Notes: a model not told the origin generated them from the letters alone. 64,000 nucleotides of DNA from Chloroflexota bacterium (GCA_016234495.1 JACRBI010000013.1:21207-85206); one strand, 5' to 3'. Numbered from the stretch's first letter, positions 25,144 to 34,079 are shown. Translations and numbers: made by a program.

Positions 25144-26477
25144 TGATGCCCATTAACTTTCAACAAACTTCCAAACCCGTCTTGACAGACGGCCTGTTGG
25201 TGAAAGCTCAAACTGTTGATCTGGAGGCGATCCAGACTTCCTCCTTTGATGAAATTCTAAAAGATGAGGAGAAGAAATTGCAGGAGGCGCAGGAGATCAG
25301 CGCGCCGTCTGTTGCGGCTGTGCTCGCAGCTACGCAAATGCCGCTCGCGGCAGAGCCTGCACCAGCTCCGGAAATGACCGCTGAAGTTGGGGCCGGCAAG
25401 ATCAATCCGCAGAGCGCTTCCGCTAGACCAGTCACAAATCAGCCAGTGACGAATCCGCTGCCTCAAAAAGCAGGGCAGGTTCAGGGTAAATCATCCGCAG
25501 GCTTGACGGTGAACAACCACAAACCTGATGCCGTTGAAACTCAGCGGCCAATTTCCGAGGCGGGCGGGAATGTTGCGGCTGCAACCGAAAACGCGCAGCA
25601 AGTTGCGCGTGCGGCAGAACAACCCAACGCGCAGGCCGCATCTGGTGAATTCCCATTGCCATTAACATCTGTTGATTCTGGCAACGAGGTTGAGAAAGTT
25701 GTGATGCAGCCCGCCAGCCAAATCAAAGTGGATGGCGAAAAATTGACTGCGGAGGATTTCCGCGCGCCTGTGCCCAGTTTGAAAATTGATGGAAGTCAAA
25801 ATCAGGCGCCAGCAAATATTCGCGAGGGAGTAAAAGAAGTTCCATTGGAAGGTGTTGCCAAACCTCAACCTGCTTCTGTTCCGCCGGCGGTTGTTCAAGA
25901 AGGCTTGTCGGCCAGCCAGCTTCAACGTGCAGATGAGAAAAAGGAAGTGGAAGGAAAACAAGAAGTTGACCCGCGGGCTGTTGCGATCGGTTTGAGCAAA
26001 GAATCCCTCGTTGTAAAAGATGCCGGAAAATTATCCGCGACCCAGGTTGATACCGCCCTGGTTGCGGATGTGCTTCAGCAGATCACAAGCCAGATGAAGG
26101 TAAAGATCAAAAGCGGAAATTCATCGATGCGCCTGCAATTGAATCCCAAAGATTTGGGCGCGATCGATGTACAAATGGTGAGAAATCCGCAGGGTGTGAG
26201 CGTGACTTTCTTTGCAGAACAGGCTGCCACCGGGCAATTACTTGAAACTCAACTAAATCAATTGCGTCAGTCATTGAAGGATGCTGGCGTACAACTCGCA
26301 GGCTTGAATATCAGCCAGTACGATCAACCCAAACAGGAAGGAGGATTTTACAAGCAGGAACCGCATTTCAGTCAGTATTCACAGCGAAGCGCTCCGCAGA
26401 CTGAATCGGCAGGCAAGGAAAGAGAGCGCCCGGAACGAGTTGTCAGGTCAGCCACTGAAGTTGATTATTTGATCTGA
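25140..26477 (+). CDS. fliK: Flagellar hook-length control protein FliK
   Basis: A 445-residue protein with a long Ala/Gln/Glu/Pro-rich, disordered N-terminal part (the molecular ruler) and a C-terminal Flg_hook domain at about residues 320-395. That domain contains MRLQLNPKDLGAIDVQM, QLNQLRQSLKDAGVQLAGLNIS. FliK measures hook length and switches export specificity through FlhB. Three ATG codons in a row open the frame; the first overlaps the flgB stop. A second FliK-like gene is encoded on the other strand at 29193-30539. Confidence 0.88.
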   Translation: MMMPINFQQTSKPVLTDGLLVKAQTVDLEAIQTSSFDEILKDEEKKLQEAQEISAPSVAAVLAATQMPLAAEPAPAPEMTAEVGAGKINPQSASARPVTNQPVTNPLPQKAGQVQGKSSAGLTVNNHKPDAVETQRPISEAGGNVAAATENAQQVARAAEQPNAQAASGEFPLPLTSVDSGNEVEKVVMQPASQIKVDGEKLTAEDFRAPVPSLKIDGSQNQAPANIREGVKEVPLEGVAKPQPASVPPAVVQEGLSASQLQRADEKKEVEGKQEVDPRAVAIGLSKESLVVKDAGKLSATQVDTALVADVLQQITSQMKVKIKSGNSSMRLQLNPKDLGAIDVQMVRNPQGVSVTFFAEQAATGQLLETQLNQLRQSLKDAGVQLAGLNISQYDQPKQEGGFYKQEPHFSQYSQRSAPQTESAGKERERPERVVRSATEVDYLI

Positions 26478-26514
26478 CCAGTGAAAAAATAAATTTAATA
26501 AAAGGAGAAAACAA

Positions 26515-26937
26515 ATGCAGGTAAATAGTGTTGCAAGCGCCGCTCAATCTACTGCTGTGAGCAGTTCCGCGAAGACAGCCAGTCCCGCTGTCAACGCGCT
26601 CGATGCCGCGCAGTTCATGCAGATTTTGATGGCGCAGTTAACCCACCAAAATCCGCTGGAGCCGATGGATAACAATGAGATGATGAGTCAATTCTCCCAG
26701 CTCAATTCCCTTCAGGAACTGAGGGATATCCATAGCGCGATGGATAAAGTGTCTGTCTCGAATCAGACCGCTTATCTATCGAGCCTGATCGGCAAGAAGG
26801 TCAAATTTAACCGCCCCGACGGAAAACCAATGGAAGGCGTGGTTGATGGAGTGATCGCCGATAAAGACGCGCCTCAAATATTGATCGGTGACGAAAGAGT
26901 CGATCTGAGCGATGTGCTTGAGATCAAAGGACAGTAG
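26515..26937 (+). CDS. flgD: Hook cap scaffold FlgD (short form)
   Basis: A 140-residue protein with the FlgD N-terminal core: AQFMQILMAQLTHQNPLEPMDNNEMMSQFSQLNSLQEL. The folded C-terminal Ig/tudor-like domain of enterobacterial FlgD (about 230 residues) is absent, as in Bacillus. The C-terminus retains a small SLIGKKVKFNRPDGKPMEGVVDGV module. Its ribosome site is AAAGGAG. FlgD caps the growing hook. Confidence 0.92.
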   Translation: MQVNSVASAAQSTAVSSSAKTASPAVNALDAAQFMQILMAQLTHQNPLEPMDNNEMMSQFSQLNSLQELRDIHSAMDKVSVSNQTAYLSSLIGKKVKFNRPDGKPMEGVVDGVIADKDAPQILIGDERVDLSDVLEIKGQ

Positions 26938-26939
26938 AT

Positions 26940-27362
26940 ATGGCAGACCCATTTCAAGTTCAACTTGGACGAGTAACCCATGTTGGCGAACAGCCTGTCA
27001 AGCCTGCCAGTGTGGCCTCGCCGTCACAAGGCGCGAGCTTTCTGGAAACGCTTGAAAAGGTTCAAGGCGTTCGGTTTTCCAACCACGCGCAGAGCCGCAT
27101 CCAAAGCCGCGATATTAATTTGAACAGCGAAAGCGTCAGCCGTCTTTCGGACGCCATTGATAAGGCCGAAAAGCGCGGCGGAAAATCTTCGCTGGTGATG
27201 GTTGATGACCTGGCTTTCATCGTCAACATCCAGAACCGCACGGTCGTGACAGCATTGGACAAGGATCAGCGCGGCGAAGGTGTCTTCACCCAGATTGACA
27301 GCGTCGTCTTTGCCGACCCGGCAGAGGGTGCTGTGAAATCGTCGATCGATCTAAAAGGATAA
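26940..27362 (+). CDS. Flagellar operon protein, TIGR02530-like
   Basis: A 140-residue protein with the pattern of the TIGR02530 family: FLETLEKVQGVRFSNHAQSRIQSRDI, then SLVMVDDLAFIVNIQNRTVVTA. Members occur between flgD and flgE in Firmicutes-like flagellar operons, exactly the position here. The molecular role is not established. The start lies 2 bases after the flgD stop codon. Confidence 0.8.
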   Translation: MADPFQVQLGRVTHVGEQPVKPASVASPSQGASFLETLEKVQGVRFSNHAQSRIQSRDINLNSESVSRLSDAIDKAEKRGGKSSLVMVDDLAFIVNIQNRTVVTALDKDQRGEGVFTQIDSVVFADPAEGAVKSSIDLKG

Positions 27363-27433
27363 ACCCTTTTCAAAATTCAACAGGCTGGCCCTCCTGGAGG
27401 AAGCCTGAAAACCAACCTATAGGAGAAAATATA

Positions 27434-28681
27434 ATGATTCGCTCAATGTTCACCGCTATCAGTTCTTTAAGCCTTCAACAGAAATATCTCGATGTCGTTT
27501 CCAACAATCTTGCGAATGCCAATACGATGGGCTTCAAAGCCAGCCGCGTGCTTTCACAGGACCAGTTCTCTCAGATGATGAGCCCCGGCTCGGCGCCCAC
27601 TGCAACTCAGGGCGGCGTCAACCCCACTCAGGTCGGCCTCGGCGTAAATCTCGGATACATCTCAGCCAACTTCACCCAGGGCGTGCTGCAAAGCACCGGC
27701 CGCAACATGGATTTGGGCGTGCAAGGCGATGGGTTCTTCATCTATGGCAATACAAACCGCCGCTATTCGCGCGAAGGCTCGATGAGCCTCGATGCCGAAG
27801 GCAACCTTGTCAATTCAGCTTCCGGGCTGCGGACACAGGGTTGGATGGCAGACCCGACCACCGGCCTCATCGACACCGACCTGCCCGTGGATGACATCAA
27901 TATCGTAACCGACAAGACTCTCGCTCAAGCCACGACCAATGTCATTTTGGGCGGCAACCTGAGCGCCAGCACGGCTGTGGCAGGCACCAACACCATCTCG
28001 ATGGGAGTTTACGACTCTTTGGGATCGCTGCGCACGGCTTCGGTCACATTTACCCGACAGGGGGCCGGTGCTCCGCCAGTCGCGACCAACGTTTGGGATT
28101 GGGCAATCTCGTCCACACCTGCCGGCGCATCCGGTTCCGGGACGGTCACTTTCGATGCGGATGGCCAGGTAACGGGTTCGACCATCGGAGCCGCCATTAC
28201 CATTCCGGGCTCAGCCGGTTCAACGAGTCCCATTAATCCGATCGCAATTGACTTTACCAAACTGACCCAGTTGACCGCTGCCAATAGCGCGGCCGTCACC
28301 AGTCAGGATGGCTTGCCGGCTGGGAACGTCACGGATGTTTACATCTCCCCGAATGATGGAATCATTTCCCTCATGTATTCGAATGGCATGTCGGAACAGG
28401 TTGGCCAGGTGGCTTTGGCTCGTTTCAGCAACCCGACCGGTTTGATCAAGGGCGATGACACAAGTTTTCTGGCTGGGCTGAATTCGGGTGTTCCGCAGAT
28501 CGGCGCGGCATCCACCGGCGGGCGCGGAGCGATTGCCGCCAGTTATCTCGAAGCTTCCAACGTGGATATGGCTCAGGAATTTACCAATATGATTCTGGCT
28601 CAACGCGGTTTCCAGGCTTCGTCCCGTGTGATCACCACCTCGGACGAGATCCTGCAAGAGCTTGTCAATTTGAAGCGCTAG
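27434..28681 (+). CDS. flgE: Flagellar hook protein FlgE
   Basis: The 415-residue hook subunit. The N-terminal signature is SNNLANANTMGFKASRVLSQ (about residues 23-42). The FlgE-type loop region GDGFFIYGNTNRRYSREG follows. The C-terminal motif is EASNVDMAQEFTNMILAQRGFQASSRVI. The middle holds the Thr/Ala/Gly-rich D2 domain seen in hooks. AGGAG precedes the ATG. It is the last gene of the plus-strand flagellar operon and is followed by a perfect terminator. Confidence 0.94.
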   Translation: MIRSMFTAISSLSLQQKYLDVVSNNLANANTMGFKASRVLSQDQFSQMMSPGSAPTATQGGVNPTQVGLGVNLGYISANFTQGVLQSTGRNMDLGVQGDGFFIYGNTNRRYSREGSMSLDAEGNLVNSASGLRTQGWMADPTTGLIDTDLPVDDINIVTDKTLAQATTNVILGGNLSASTAVAGTNTISMGVYDSLGSLRTASVTFTRQGAGAPPVATNVWDWAISSTPAGASGSGTVTFDADGQVTGSTIGAAITIPGSAGSTSPINPIAIDFTKLTQLTAANSAAVTSQDGLPAGNVTDVYISPNDGIISLMYSNGMSEQVGQVALARFSNPTGLIKGDDTSFLAGLNSGVPQIGAASTGGRGAIAASYLEASNVDMAQEFTNMILAQRGFQASSRVITTSDEILQELVNLKR

Positions 28682-28690
28682 TGATGAAGA

Positions 28691-28730
28691 AAAATAATCC
28701 GACGCTGAAAATGCGTCGGATTATTTTTTT
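28691..28730 (+). terminator. Intrinsic terminator after flgE
   Basis: AATAATCCGACGC (28693-28705) pairs perfectly over 13 bp with GCGTCGGATTATT (28713-28725) around a 7-base loop, followed by a run of T. An A-rich 5' flank makes it potentially bidirectional toward the convergent minus-strand operon. Confidence 0.92.
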
Positions 28731-28752
28731 AATTCCTCTACCGCACAAAACC

Positions 28753-28855
28753 TTTTTGGACGCTGAAAAACGAAGACGGCCGCAGATTTTTAAGAGCATT
28801 TTTCTAAAAACAAGAATCAGCGTTTTCAGCACGCTTCGCGATCAGCGTCCAAAAA
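28753..28855. repeat. 103-base element with 14-bp perfect inverted ends
   Basis: TTTTTGGACGCTGA at 28753-28766 is the exact reverse complement of TCAGCGTCCAAAAA at 28842-28855. Inside, CGCTGAAAAACG (28761-28772) is complementary to CGTTTTCAGC (28821-28830), so more than one fold is possible. It lies between convergent operons. It resembles a small non-autonomous or REP-like intergenic element; I see no second copy in this window. Confidence 0.55.
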
Positions 28856-28882
28856 ATGTTCTCGGTTTATTACGGATAAAGT

Positions 28883-29191
28883 CTATTTGTGATAATTATC
28901 TGTGACCCGATAAATATATGCCAAAACTTCTGCCACGACCCGGTACAACTCGGCGGGAATTTCTTCACCCAGATTAACGCTCGATAACGCGGCGGTGAGG
29001 GCGGCGTCTTCATAGATGGAAATATTATGTTTTTTGGCCTCAGCCAGAATCTGCTCCGCGACCTTGCGCTGTCCGCTTGCGACCACTCTCGGAGCGCCGC
29101 CTTGTTTGGGGTCATAGTGAAGCGCGGTCGCCATTAATGGCTTGGCCTCGTTTTCTGTTTGACGGGAAAATTTAAATCGCCTGTATCCCAT
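28883..29191 (-). CDS. Small FlhB C-terminal-domain-like protein (YlqH/FhlX type)
   Basis: A 102-residue protein resembling the cytoplasmic domain of FlhB. ATALHYDPKQGGAPRVVASGQ is followed by AEQILAEAKKHNISIYEDAALTAAL and EEIPAELYRVVAEVLAYIYRV. The autocleaving NPTH motif of true FlhB is absent; the corresponding place has LHYDPKQG. In Bacillus a similar small protein (YlqH) is encoded beside a second FliK-like protein (YlqG), and here the upstream gene is just such a protein. It may modulate export specificity. A full FlhB must be elsewhere. Confidence 0.78.
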   Translation of the reverse strand: MGYRRFKFSRQTENEAKPLMATALHYDPKQGGAPRVVASGQRKVAEQILAEAKKHNISIYEDAALTAALSSVNLGEEIPAELYRVVAEVLAYIYRVTDNYHK

Positions 29192-29192
29192 G

Positions 29193-30539
29193 TCACACCT
29201 CGATGTTCACAGTCGTCAAGTTCATGTTTCCAAAAGGTGTCGCGGTAATTCCGTTGATCGGTTTCGGATCGCCGACTCCGATTTGAACATCTTTAAGCGT
29301 GAACCCAAGAGTTTGAAGCGCTTCTTCCAATGAGGGCAATTCGTTTTGAGCTTGATTGCACCAAACAGGATCGGGCGCGATCACTGAACTGCGGATCTGC
29401 TTCCCGACCAGTGAGAGGTCTACTTCGACGGTTGCGCCCGGCTTCAAATCCACCTGAATGATCAGGCGGGTGTAAGCTGGATTAATTCCATGCGAGTCGG
29501 CTCCGGCTTCGTGGGCAATTCGCAGGCGCGCGGATGAAAATTTTTCAGCCGCTTTTTGCTGCGCGCTTTGAATCATAAAACCAATTTCAGACCACACGCC
29601 GTTGCCCGGAACCGGATCGGGTTTTATATTCATAAATTGGCTTTGATGAATATCTGTGAGAAATTCTCGAACCGCCTGCGCGCTTTCTTTTTTTCCGAAC
29701 TGCTCGAGCATTTGTTGCAGCTTGACCAATGTCGCCAGGCTTTTTTCGGGGATGGGTGTATTGGGATTTTGGGATTGTTCCAATAAAATATTTTCCAGCG
29801 ACCGTCCCAGCAGTTCGACCGACGCCTTGAGCTGCTCAGCCAACTGGGAAGAGTCTCCATCGCCTTTTAGAATCACTGTGTTTAGGATTTGTAAATTCTG
29901 ATTGACCTGCTTTAATATTTCAGCAGGCAGGTCCTGTTGTTTTGATTGGGAAAGCATCGCGATCAACTGGGACAGGGAACTGCCCGTTTGAACTGATTGG
30001 CGGGATGCCAGCCTCAGGCTTTCTGCTGTTACGGGGAGACCGGCAGCTTTCATGGCGGCGGCCAATTCCGCTTCTGGTTCACCCCATGCACCGTATTCTG
30101 AAAGAGCGCTATGTAATTCGTTGAGCAGTTCGGAGGTCACCGGCAGATGCTGTTTCAAGATGGATCGCGCCATCATCAGATTGTTGGCTGTCACGGGAAT
30201 GTTGTTTTGCTCAAGAAGACGCGCTGCCAGTTCGGGGCCATTGAAGACGTTTGCGGATGACTGCGATTGAGCCTGTTCGTTTTTGACCAGTTTTAGCGTA
30301 ATCCCCTGATCAGAAACTTGGGTCACAATAAACTGGGCAGTGCGCTGGGAGAGCATGGTGGCTGCCTGATCTGCCGAGGTGAGTTGGGCAACCACAGGAT
30401 GCCCATCAATTGACAGGGTTGCCGTAGTGCCTGCCACTGATAGCACCTGAGCAGTGACTCGCTGAAAAACACGAAGGCCGATATCCTGACCAGCGGTGGG
30501 GGTGATCGGTAAAACTGGAAGGGGACCGGAAAAACTCAT
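29193..30539 (-). CDS. Second FliK-like protein (YlqG type)
   Basis: A 448-residue protein. The N-terminus (FQRVTAQVLSVAGTTATLSIDGHPVVAQ) has a small beta domain. The middle is helical and Q-rich. The C-terminus (ARLRIAHEAGADSHGINPAYTRLIIQVDLKPGATVEVDLSLVGKQIRSSVI..LPSLEEALQTLGFTL, quoted in parts) recalls the FliK C-terminal fold but lacks the classical Flg_hook sequence. It is not a diverged copy of fliK at 25140 by eye. It lies one base before the FlhB-like gene in the same direction. The function is inferred only from this pairing. Confidence 0.62.
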   Translation of the reverse strand: MSFSGPLPVLPITPTAGQDIGLRVFQRVTAQVLSVAGTTATLSIDGHPVVAQLTSADQAATMLSQRTAQFIVTQVSDQGITLKLVKNEQAQSQSSANVFNGPELAARLLEQNNIPVTANNLMMARSILKQHLPVTSELLNELHSALSEYGAWGEPEAELAAAMKAAGLPVTAESLRLASRQSVQTGSSLSQLIAMLSQSKQQDLPAEILKQVNQNLQILNTVILKGDGDSSQLAEQLKASVELLGRSLENILLEQSQNPNTPIPEKSLATLVKLQQMLEQFGKKESAQAVREFLTDIHQSQFMNIKPDPVPGNGVWSEIGFMIQSAQQKAAEKFSSARLRIAHEAGADSHGINPAYTRLIIQVDLKPGATVEVDLSLVGKQIRSSVIAPDPVWCNQAQNELPSLEEALQTLGFTLKDVQIGVGDPKPINGITATPFGNMNLTTVNIEV

Positions 30540-30545
30540 TTCCTG

Positions 30546-31346
30546 TTATCTTTTGAGGCTATACAACTCATCGGATAGTATTCGCAGGTCCTGGATGATC
30601 TCTGATTGGCGTTGTGAAATGTATTGCAGAATTACGATCCGACTCAGGTCTTTGAAAAATAACCTTACGCTCACGCGGTAACGTTTTAAAGAAAACTCAG
30701 GATGCACGGCAACAACCCTTCCCCGCGCAGTAATGACGATTTTGCCATCCTGCCCTTCGGGGATGTTTGTCCGGGGCGACAGGTTTAATTTCCCTGTGCC
30801 CGGCTTTTGTGAGAGTTTCTTTATTTTGTGCGACACTGAATCCGGCAACGAAATTGTCATCGTGAGGTCGTTTCCGGGCTGGCATAACCTCGTGGGGAAC
30901 AGGTAGGTTTCAAAATAAACGCTGGCTCCGCCCGCTGAGATATTGGTCAACGGAGCGAAAATCTCGCTCATGGAACCGTTGAATTGGATGGTAACAACAA
31001 GCGGCTCGTCGGGTTCGACGCGGATTTCTGTTCTGTTGCCGATGTTATTTTTAACTGCCTCGAAATTTGAAAAAACGGCAATCTCCCTGGCGAGGTTCAG
31101 GCTGATTACCTGTGACTTTATGATGTAGGGCAGTTCCCCCCCCTGCAAAAAAGATTCACCCTGATAATAAAGACAGGCAAGCTGATGCTTGTTGCTGCGA
31201 ACCTGTATCTCGGAATCGTCAATGAAGTTGATGTTGGTGTCATACGAGATCGGCAGCCCCTTGTAAATATTTAACAGCCTAACCTCGGATTTGCTGTCGG
31301 CAATTTGCCTTAATGCTTGTAATAAATCCGAGCTGGATATCAACAT
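30546..31346 (-). CDS. PilZ-domain, YcgR-like protein
   Basis: A 266-residue protein with an N-terminal YcgR-like beta domain (about residues 20-95) and a PilZ-like domain. The c-di-GMP motifs are present: RxxxR as Arg105-Arg109 (RTEIR) and [D/N]xSxxG as Asn135-Ser137-Gly140 (NISAGG). YcgR proteins bind c-di-GMP and brake the flagellar motor. The domain also carries a longer insertion after residue 150 and a helical C-terminus. It is followed within seven bases by the FliK-like gene, so it shares that operon. Confidence 0.75.
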   Translation of the reverse strand: MLISSSDLLQALRQIADSKSEVRLLNIYKGLPISYDTNINFIDDSEIQVRSNKHQLACLYYQGESFLQGGELPYIIKSQVISLNLAREIAVFSNFEAVKNNIGNRTEIRVEPDEPLVVTIQFNGSMSEIFAPLTNISAGGASVYFETYLFPTRLCQPGNDLTMTISLPDSVSHKIKKLSQKPGTGKLNLSPRTNIPEGQDGKIVITARGRVVAVHPEFSLKRYRVSVRLFFKDLSRIVILQYISQRQSEIIQDLRILSDELYSLKR

Positions 31347-31409
31347 GTTACTCGCTGTGGTTATTTGATTTTCGGTTCAGGCCGTCATGCATACATAGTA
31401 GTTGCGCAG

Positions 31410-32069
31410 TTACGCGTCCAATGTTACCGAAGTCGGGTTGACTGGCACATTGTTCTTGCGAATTTCATAATGAAGATGCGGGCCGGTGGAGTTTCCAGTG
31501 TTCCCGGATAAGCCAATCGTAGATCCGCTTGTTACGACATCTCCAATGGATACAGGAATGCTGGAAAGATGTGCATAATATGTTCGAAAAGGCCCGTTCT
31601 CCACAATGACCAAATTCCCGTATCCTTGATTATTCCAACCCGCATGGACCACCTTGCCGTCCATGGTAGTCTTTATGGGCGTGCCTACCGGAATTCCAAA
31701 GTCCAATCCGTTATGACCCGGGTGAAAGTTTTGCGTTAATACTCCGCCGACTGGGCGACCAGACGGTTCAGCTTTTTGTCCCTGGTTAAATAAACCGTCG
31801 ACTGGAAAGGCTCCTGACGGTTCAACCTGTTCCATCTGTCCTTCCACCAATTTTTCGAGCAGGATCATCATCAGCGGCGCCATCATCTCGTTGACGCCGG
31901 AACTGCCCTGCCCATCAGACGATAATCCATTGCCCGTCAGCATCATGGCAGACAGGATTTCTTTGAAAGAGGAAATGATCTCCGCTGTCGACGACTCGGC
32001 TGTACCCGGCTGGGAGTTAACTGCTGAAGCGCCATACGCAGAAGGAATTTGGCTGATGTTATTTACCAT
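31410..32069 (-). CDS. M23-family peptidase of the flagellar island
   Basis: A 219-residue protein with a C-terminal LytM/M23 zinc endopeptidase domain (about residues 105-215). Zinc ligands are visible in HNGLD (H-x3-D) and HLHYE (H-x-H). The first 100 residues resemble a rod- or FlgJ-like segment: STAEIISSFKEILSAMML, then MMAPLMMILLEKLVEGQ. There is no signal peptide. Export through the flagellar apparatus, as for FlgJ, would explain this. It opens the minus-strand operon toward the PilZ protein. Confidence 0.82.
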   Translation of the reverse strand: MVNNISQIPSAYGASAVNSQPGTAESSTAEIISSFKEILSAMMLTGNGLSSDGQGSSGVNEMMAPLMMILLEKLVEGQMEQVEPSGAFPVDGLFNQGQKAEPSGRPVGGVLTQNFHPGHNGLDFGIPVGTPIKTTMDGKVVHAGWNNQGYGNLVIVENGPFRTYYAHLSSIPVSIGDVVTSGSTIGLSGNTGNSTGPHLHYEIRKNNVPVNPTSVTLDA

Positions 32070-32462
32070 AGTGCGTCAATTTTATTGGTAATGCCTGGAA
32101 ATGGGAGTAAATGCCACATAAAATCGAAGTTATTTGTGCATAAATTGTTTTATCCCATCTTTACGCAATATTCAGAGGGGCTTTATAGGCTATCTTCCAT
32201 TAATAAACTATACTCGCCGTAAATTAGTACCTGAAACCATCTACACCGAAAAACACCTGCGATTCTGGATTGTAAATGGCTGGAATCTGTTCAATGAACC
32301 CGACTTTTTACAGATTCTGGCTGATTGCTTTTAGATGTGATTCTGAGTTTAGACGATTGTATCGGGTAGGGATTTTTATCAAGTTCTGCCAGGTATATGC
32401 ATTTGTAGTGATGCGATTTACTGACAAGGAATCCCGCAATAATAGACCCATTGGTGAATCTA
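32070..32462. other. Divergent intergenic region between the M23 peptidase and the TPR-glycosyltransferase
   Basis: About 390 AT-rich bases with no credible gene; short frames at 32134-32334 and 32276-32530 look like chance. Promoters for both flanking operons should lie here, but no strong -35/-10 pair or sigma-28 match stands out. Confidence 0.45.
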
Positions 32463-34079
32463 ATGCAACCGGAATTAAAAGTCAGAAAAATTTTAGGCAA
32501 AACATATTTGAACGAGAACCGCCTTGCTGATGCGTTGGATATTTTCAGCAAGATCCTTGTGGATTACCCGGATGACCTAGAGACGATTCAGATCCTCGGG
32601 AATTTTTACCTTGCGAGCGGCGACGGCAAAACTGCAAAAAATATTTATTTGCAGGCTCAAAAGCTGGATCCGGAAAACAAAGCCATTCAACATCAGATCG
32701 GGCTGGCTGAGGAAATAGAAGATGTCGATGGAGTGGAAGAATCCATTCCGACCGATCTTCCGGCCGTGGCTCGTTTGCTTCAGCGGTTAACGGGCAGTAA
32801 ACAAGTAATAAGTGAAAATGACGTTATGCGGGCTGCTTTGCTGCTTGAAAAGATCATCACCAGTGACAGTCCGGCGGATTTGGTTTCCAAACATTTGGAT
32901 GAAATTGATGAACTTCTTCCCGCATTGATCGAACTAAATATCAGGCAAGCGCGTGTCGACGGACGCCCCGACCTGGTGGAATCATTGCGCGGACTTCAGG
33001 TAAACATCGATTATCAGCTGGAGGCCAGAGAGTCTGGCAAGCCTGCTTCCAATAATTCTGATTTGCCGCCGATTCAGTTTGCAGGCAGTATCTTTTTGCT
33101 GCTACCGGATGCGGAGAAAAAGTCGAATCGAATGACGCTGCTCAAATCGGCGCTGGAGTCGTTTGGATGCCGAGTCACTGAAAAGGGGGAGTATGTCTCT
33201 GGCAGAGACGCCAGACCGGATGTGGTGATTACGAGCAATCCGCACACAAACCCAATGCTCCTTGAAAGCCTATCCGCTTTGTCGGTTGAAGGCGCGCCGA
33301 TCATTGTGGATCTGGATACCGATTTTGAGAAACAACCCGCTTCTCATCCTGAATATAATTCCAAAGGATTGGGGAATCAAACGCGAAGCAATGCCTATAC
33401 CTCAGCCATTTCGATGGCCCGCATGGTCTCGGCTCCATCCGAGGATCAAGTTGCATCCCTGAAAAATTCGACTGAAAACGCCTGTGTTTTACCCGACGGC
33501 TGGTCACAACAAAACAAGCTGTGGAGTAAAAGCCCCAATCCCCGCAAGACCATAAACATTGGCTGGGCGGGCACAAACGGCCAATTGGAAGACCTTCTGT
33601 TTATTCGGCGTTTTATCGTGCGTGTTGTGCGCGAGTTTTCAAATACGCGGGTTGTCATCATTGGAAATCCACAGGCGTATCGCTTGTTTGAGAATCTGCC
33701 TGAAAAACGGCGCATGTATTTGCCCGTGGTAGCTCATGAGGAATTTCCATATTTGCTGAGCCAGATTGATATCTTGCTGGTTCCGCTGCGAACCGTGCCT
33801 TTCAATACCTCTCTGCCAGATACCATTTTGATGGAAGCTGGCGCGAGGGGAGTTCCCTGGATCGCATCTCCCATTGCATCATTCCGTCGCTGGCAGGCTG
33901 GAGGAATCATCTCAGAGTCTCTGGACGAGTGGCACCTAAATTTAAGGCATCTGATAATGGATGAAGAATACCGCCGCAGTTTGGGAGAGGCAGGGAAGCA
34001 GGCAGCCAGATCAAGAGAGATGAACAATCTCGGGAAGTTGTGGTTGGAAATTATCAAACAGGTGACAGATACAAAATGA
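32463..34079 (+). CDS. TPR-containing GT-B glycosyltransferase-like protein
   Basis: A 538-residue protein. TPR-like helices cover residues about 5-80 (TYLNENRLADALDIFSKILVDYPDD, then NFYLASGDGKTAKNIYLQAQKLDPENKAIQ). The C-terminal half resembles a GT4-type nucleotide-sugar domain: INIGWAGTNGQLEDLLF, RVVIIG, then IDILLVPLRTVPFNTSLPDTILMEAGARGVPWIAS. The start is uncertain (TTG 32451, GTG 32454 or ATG 32463; no good ribosome site). Next come a second related glycosyltransferase and an FGE-like protein. Located beside flagellar genes, it may glycosylate flagellin or another surface protein; this is inference. Confidence 0.72.
   Translation: MQPELKVRKILGKTYLNENRLADALDIFSKILVDYPDDLETIQILGNFYLASGDGKTAKNIYLQAQKLDPENKAIQHQIGLAEEIEDVDGVEESIPTDLPAVARLLQRLTGSKQVISENDVMRAALLLEKIITSDSPADLVSKHLDEIDELLPALIELNIRQARVDGRPDLVESLRGLQVNIDYQLEARESGKPASNNSDLPPIQFAGSIFLLLPDAEKKSNRMTLLKSALESFGCRVTEKGEYVSGRDARPDVVITSNPHTNPMLLESLSALSVEGAPIIVDLDTDFEKQPASHPEYNSKGLGNQTRSNAYTSAISMARMVSAPSEDQVASLKNSTENACVLPDGWSQQNKLWSKSPNPRKTINIGWAGTNGQLEDLLFIRRFIVRVVREFSNTRVVIIGNPQAYRLFENLPEKRRMYLPVVAHEEFPYLLSQIDILLVPLRTVPFNTSLPDTILMEAGARGVPWIASPIASFRRWQAGGIISESLDEWHLNLRHLIMDEEYRRSLGEAGKQAARSREMNNLGKLWLEIIKQVTDTK

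Noticed and set aside
28681..28905. 74-codon frame after flgE
   Set aside because: It runs through the flgE terminator and the inverted-repeat element; Lys/Arg-rich and not protein-like.
32134..32334. Short frame in the divergent intergenic region
   Set aside because: No ribosome site and AT-driven composition.
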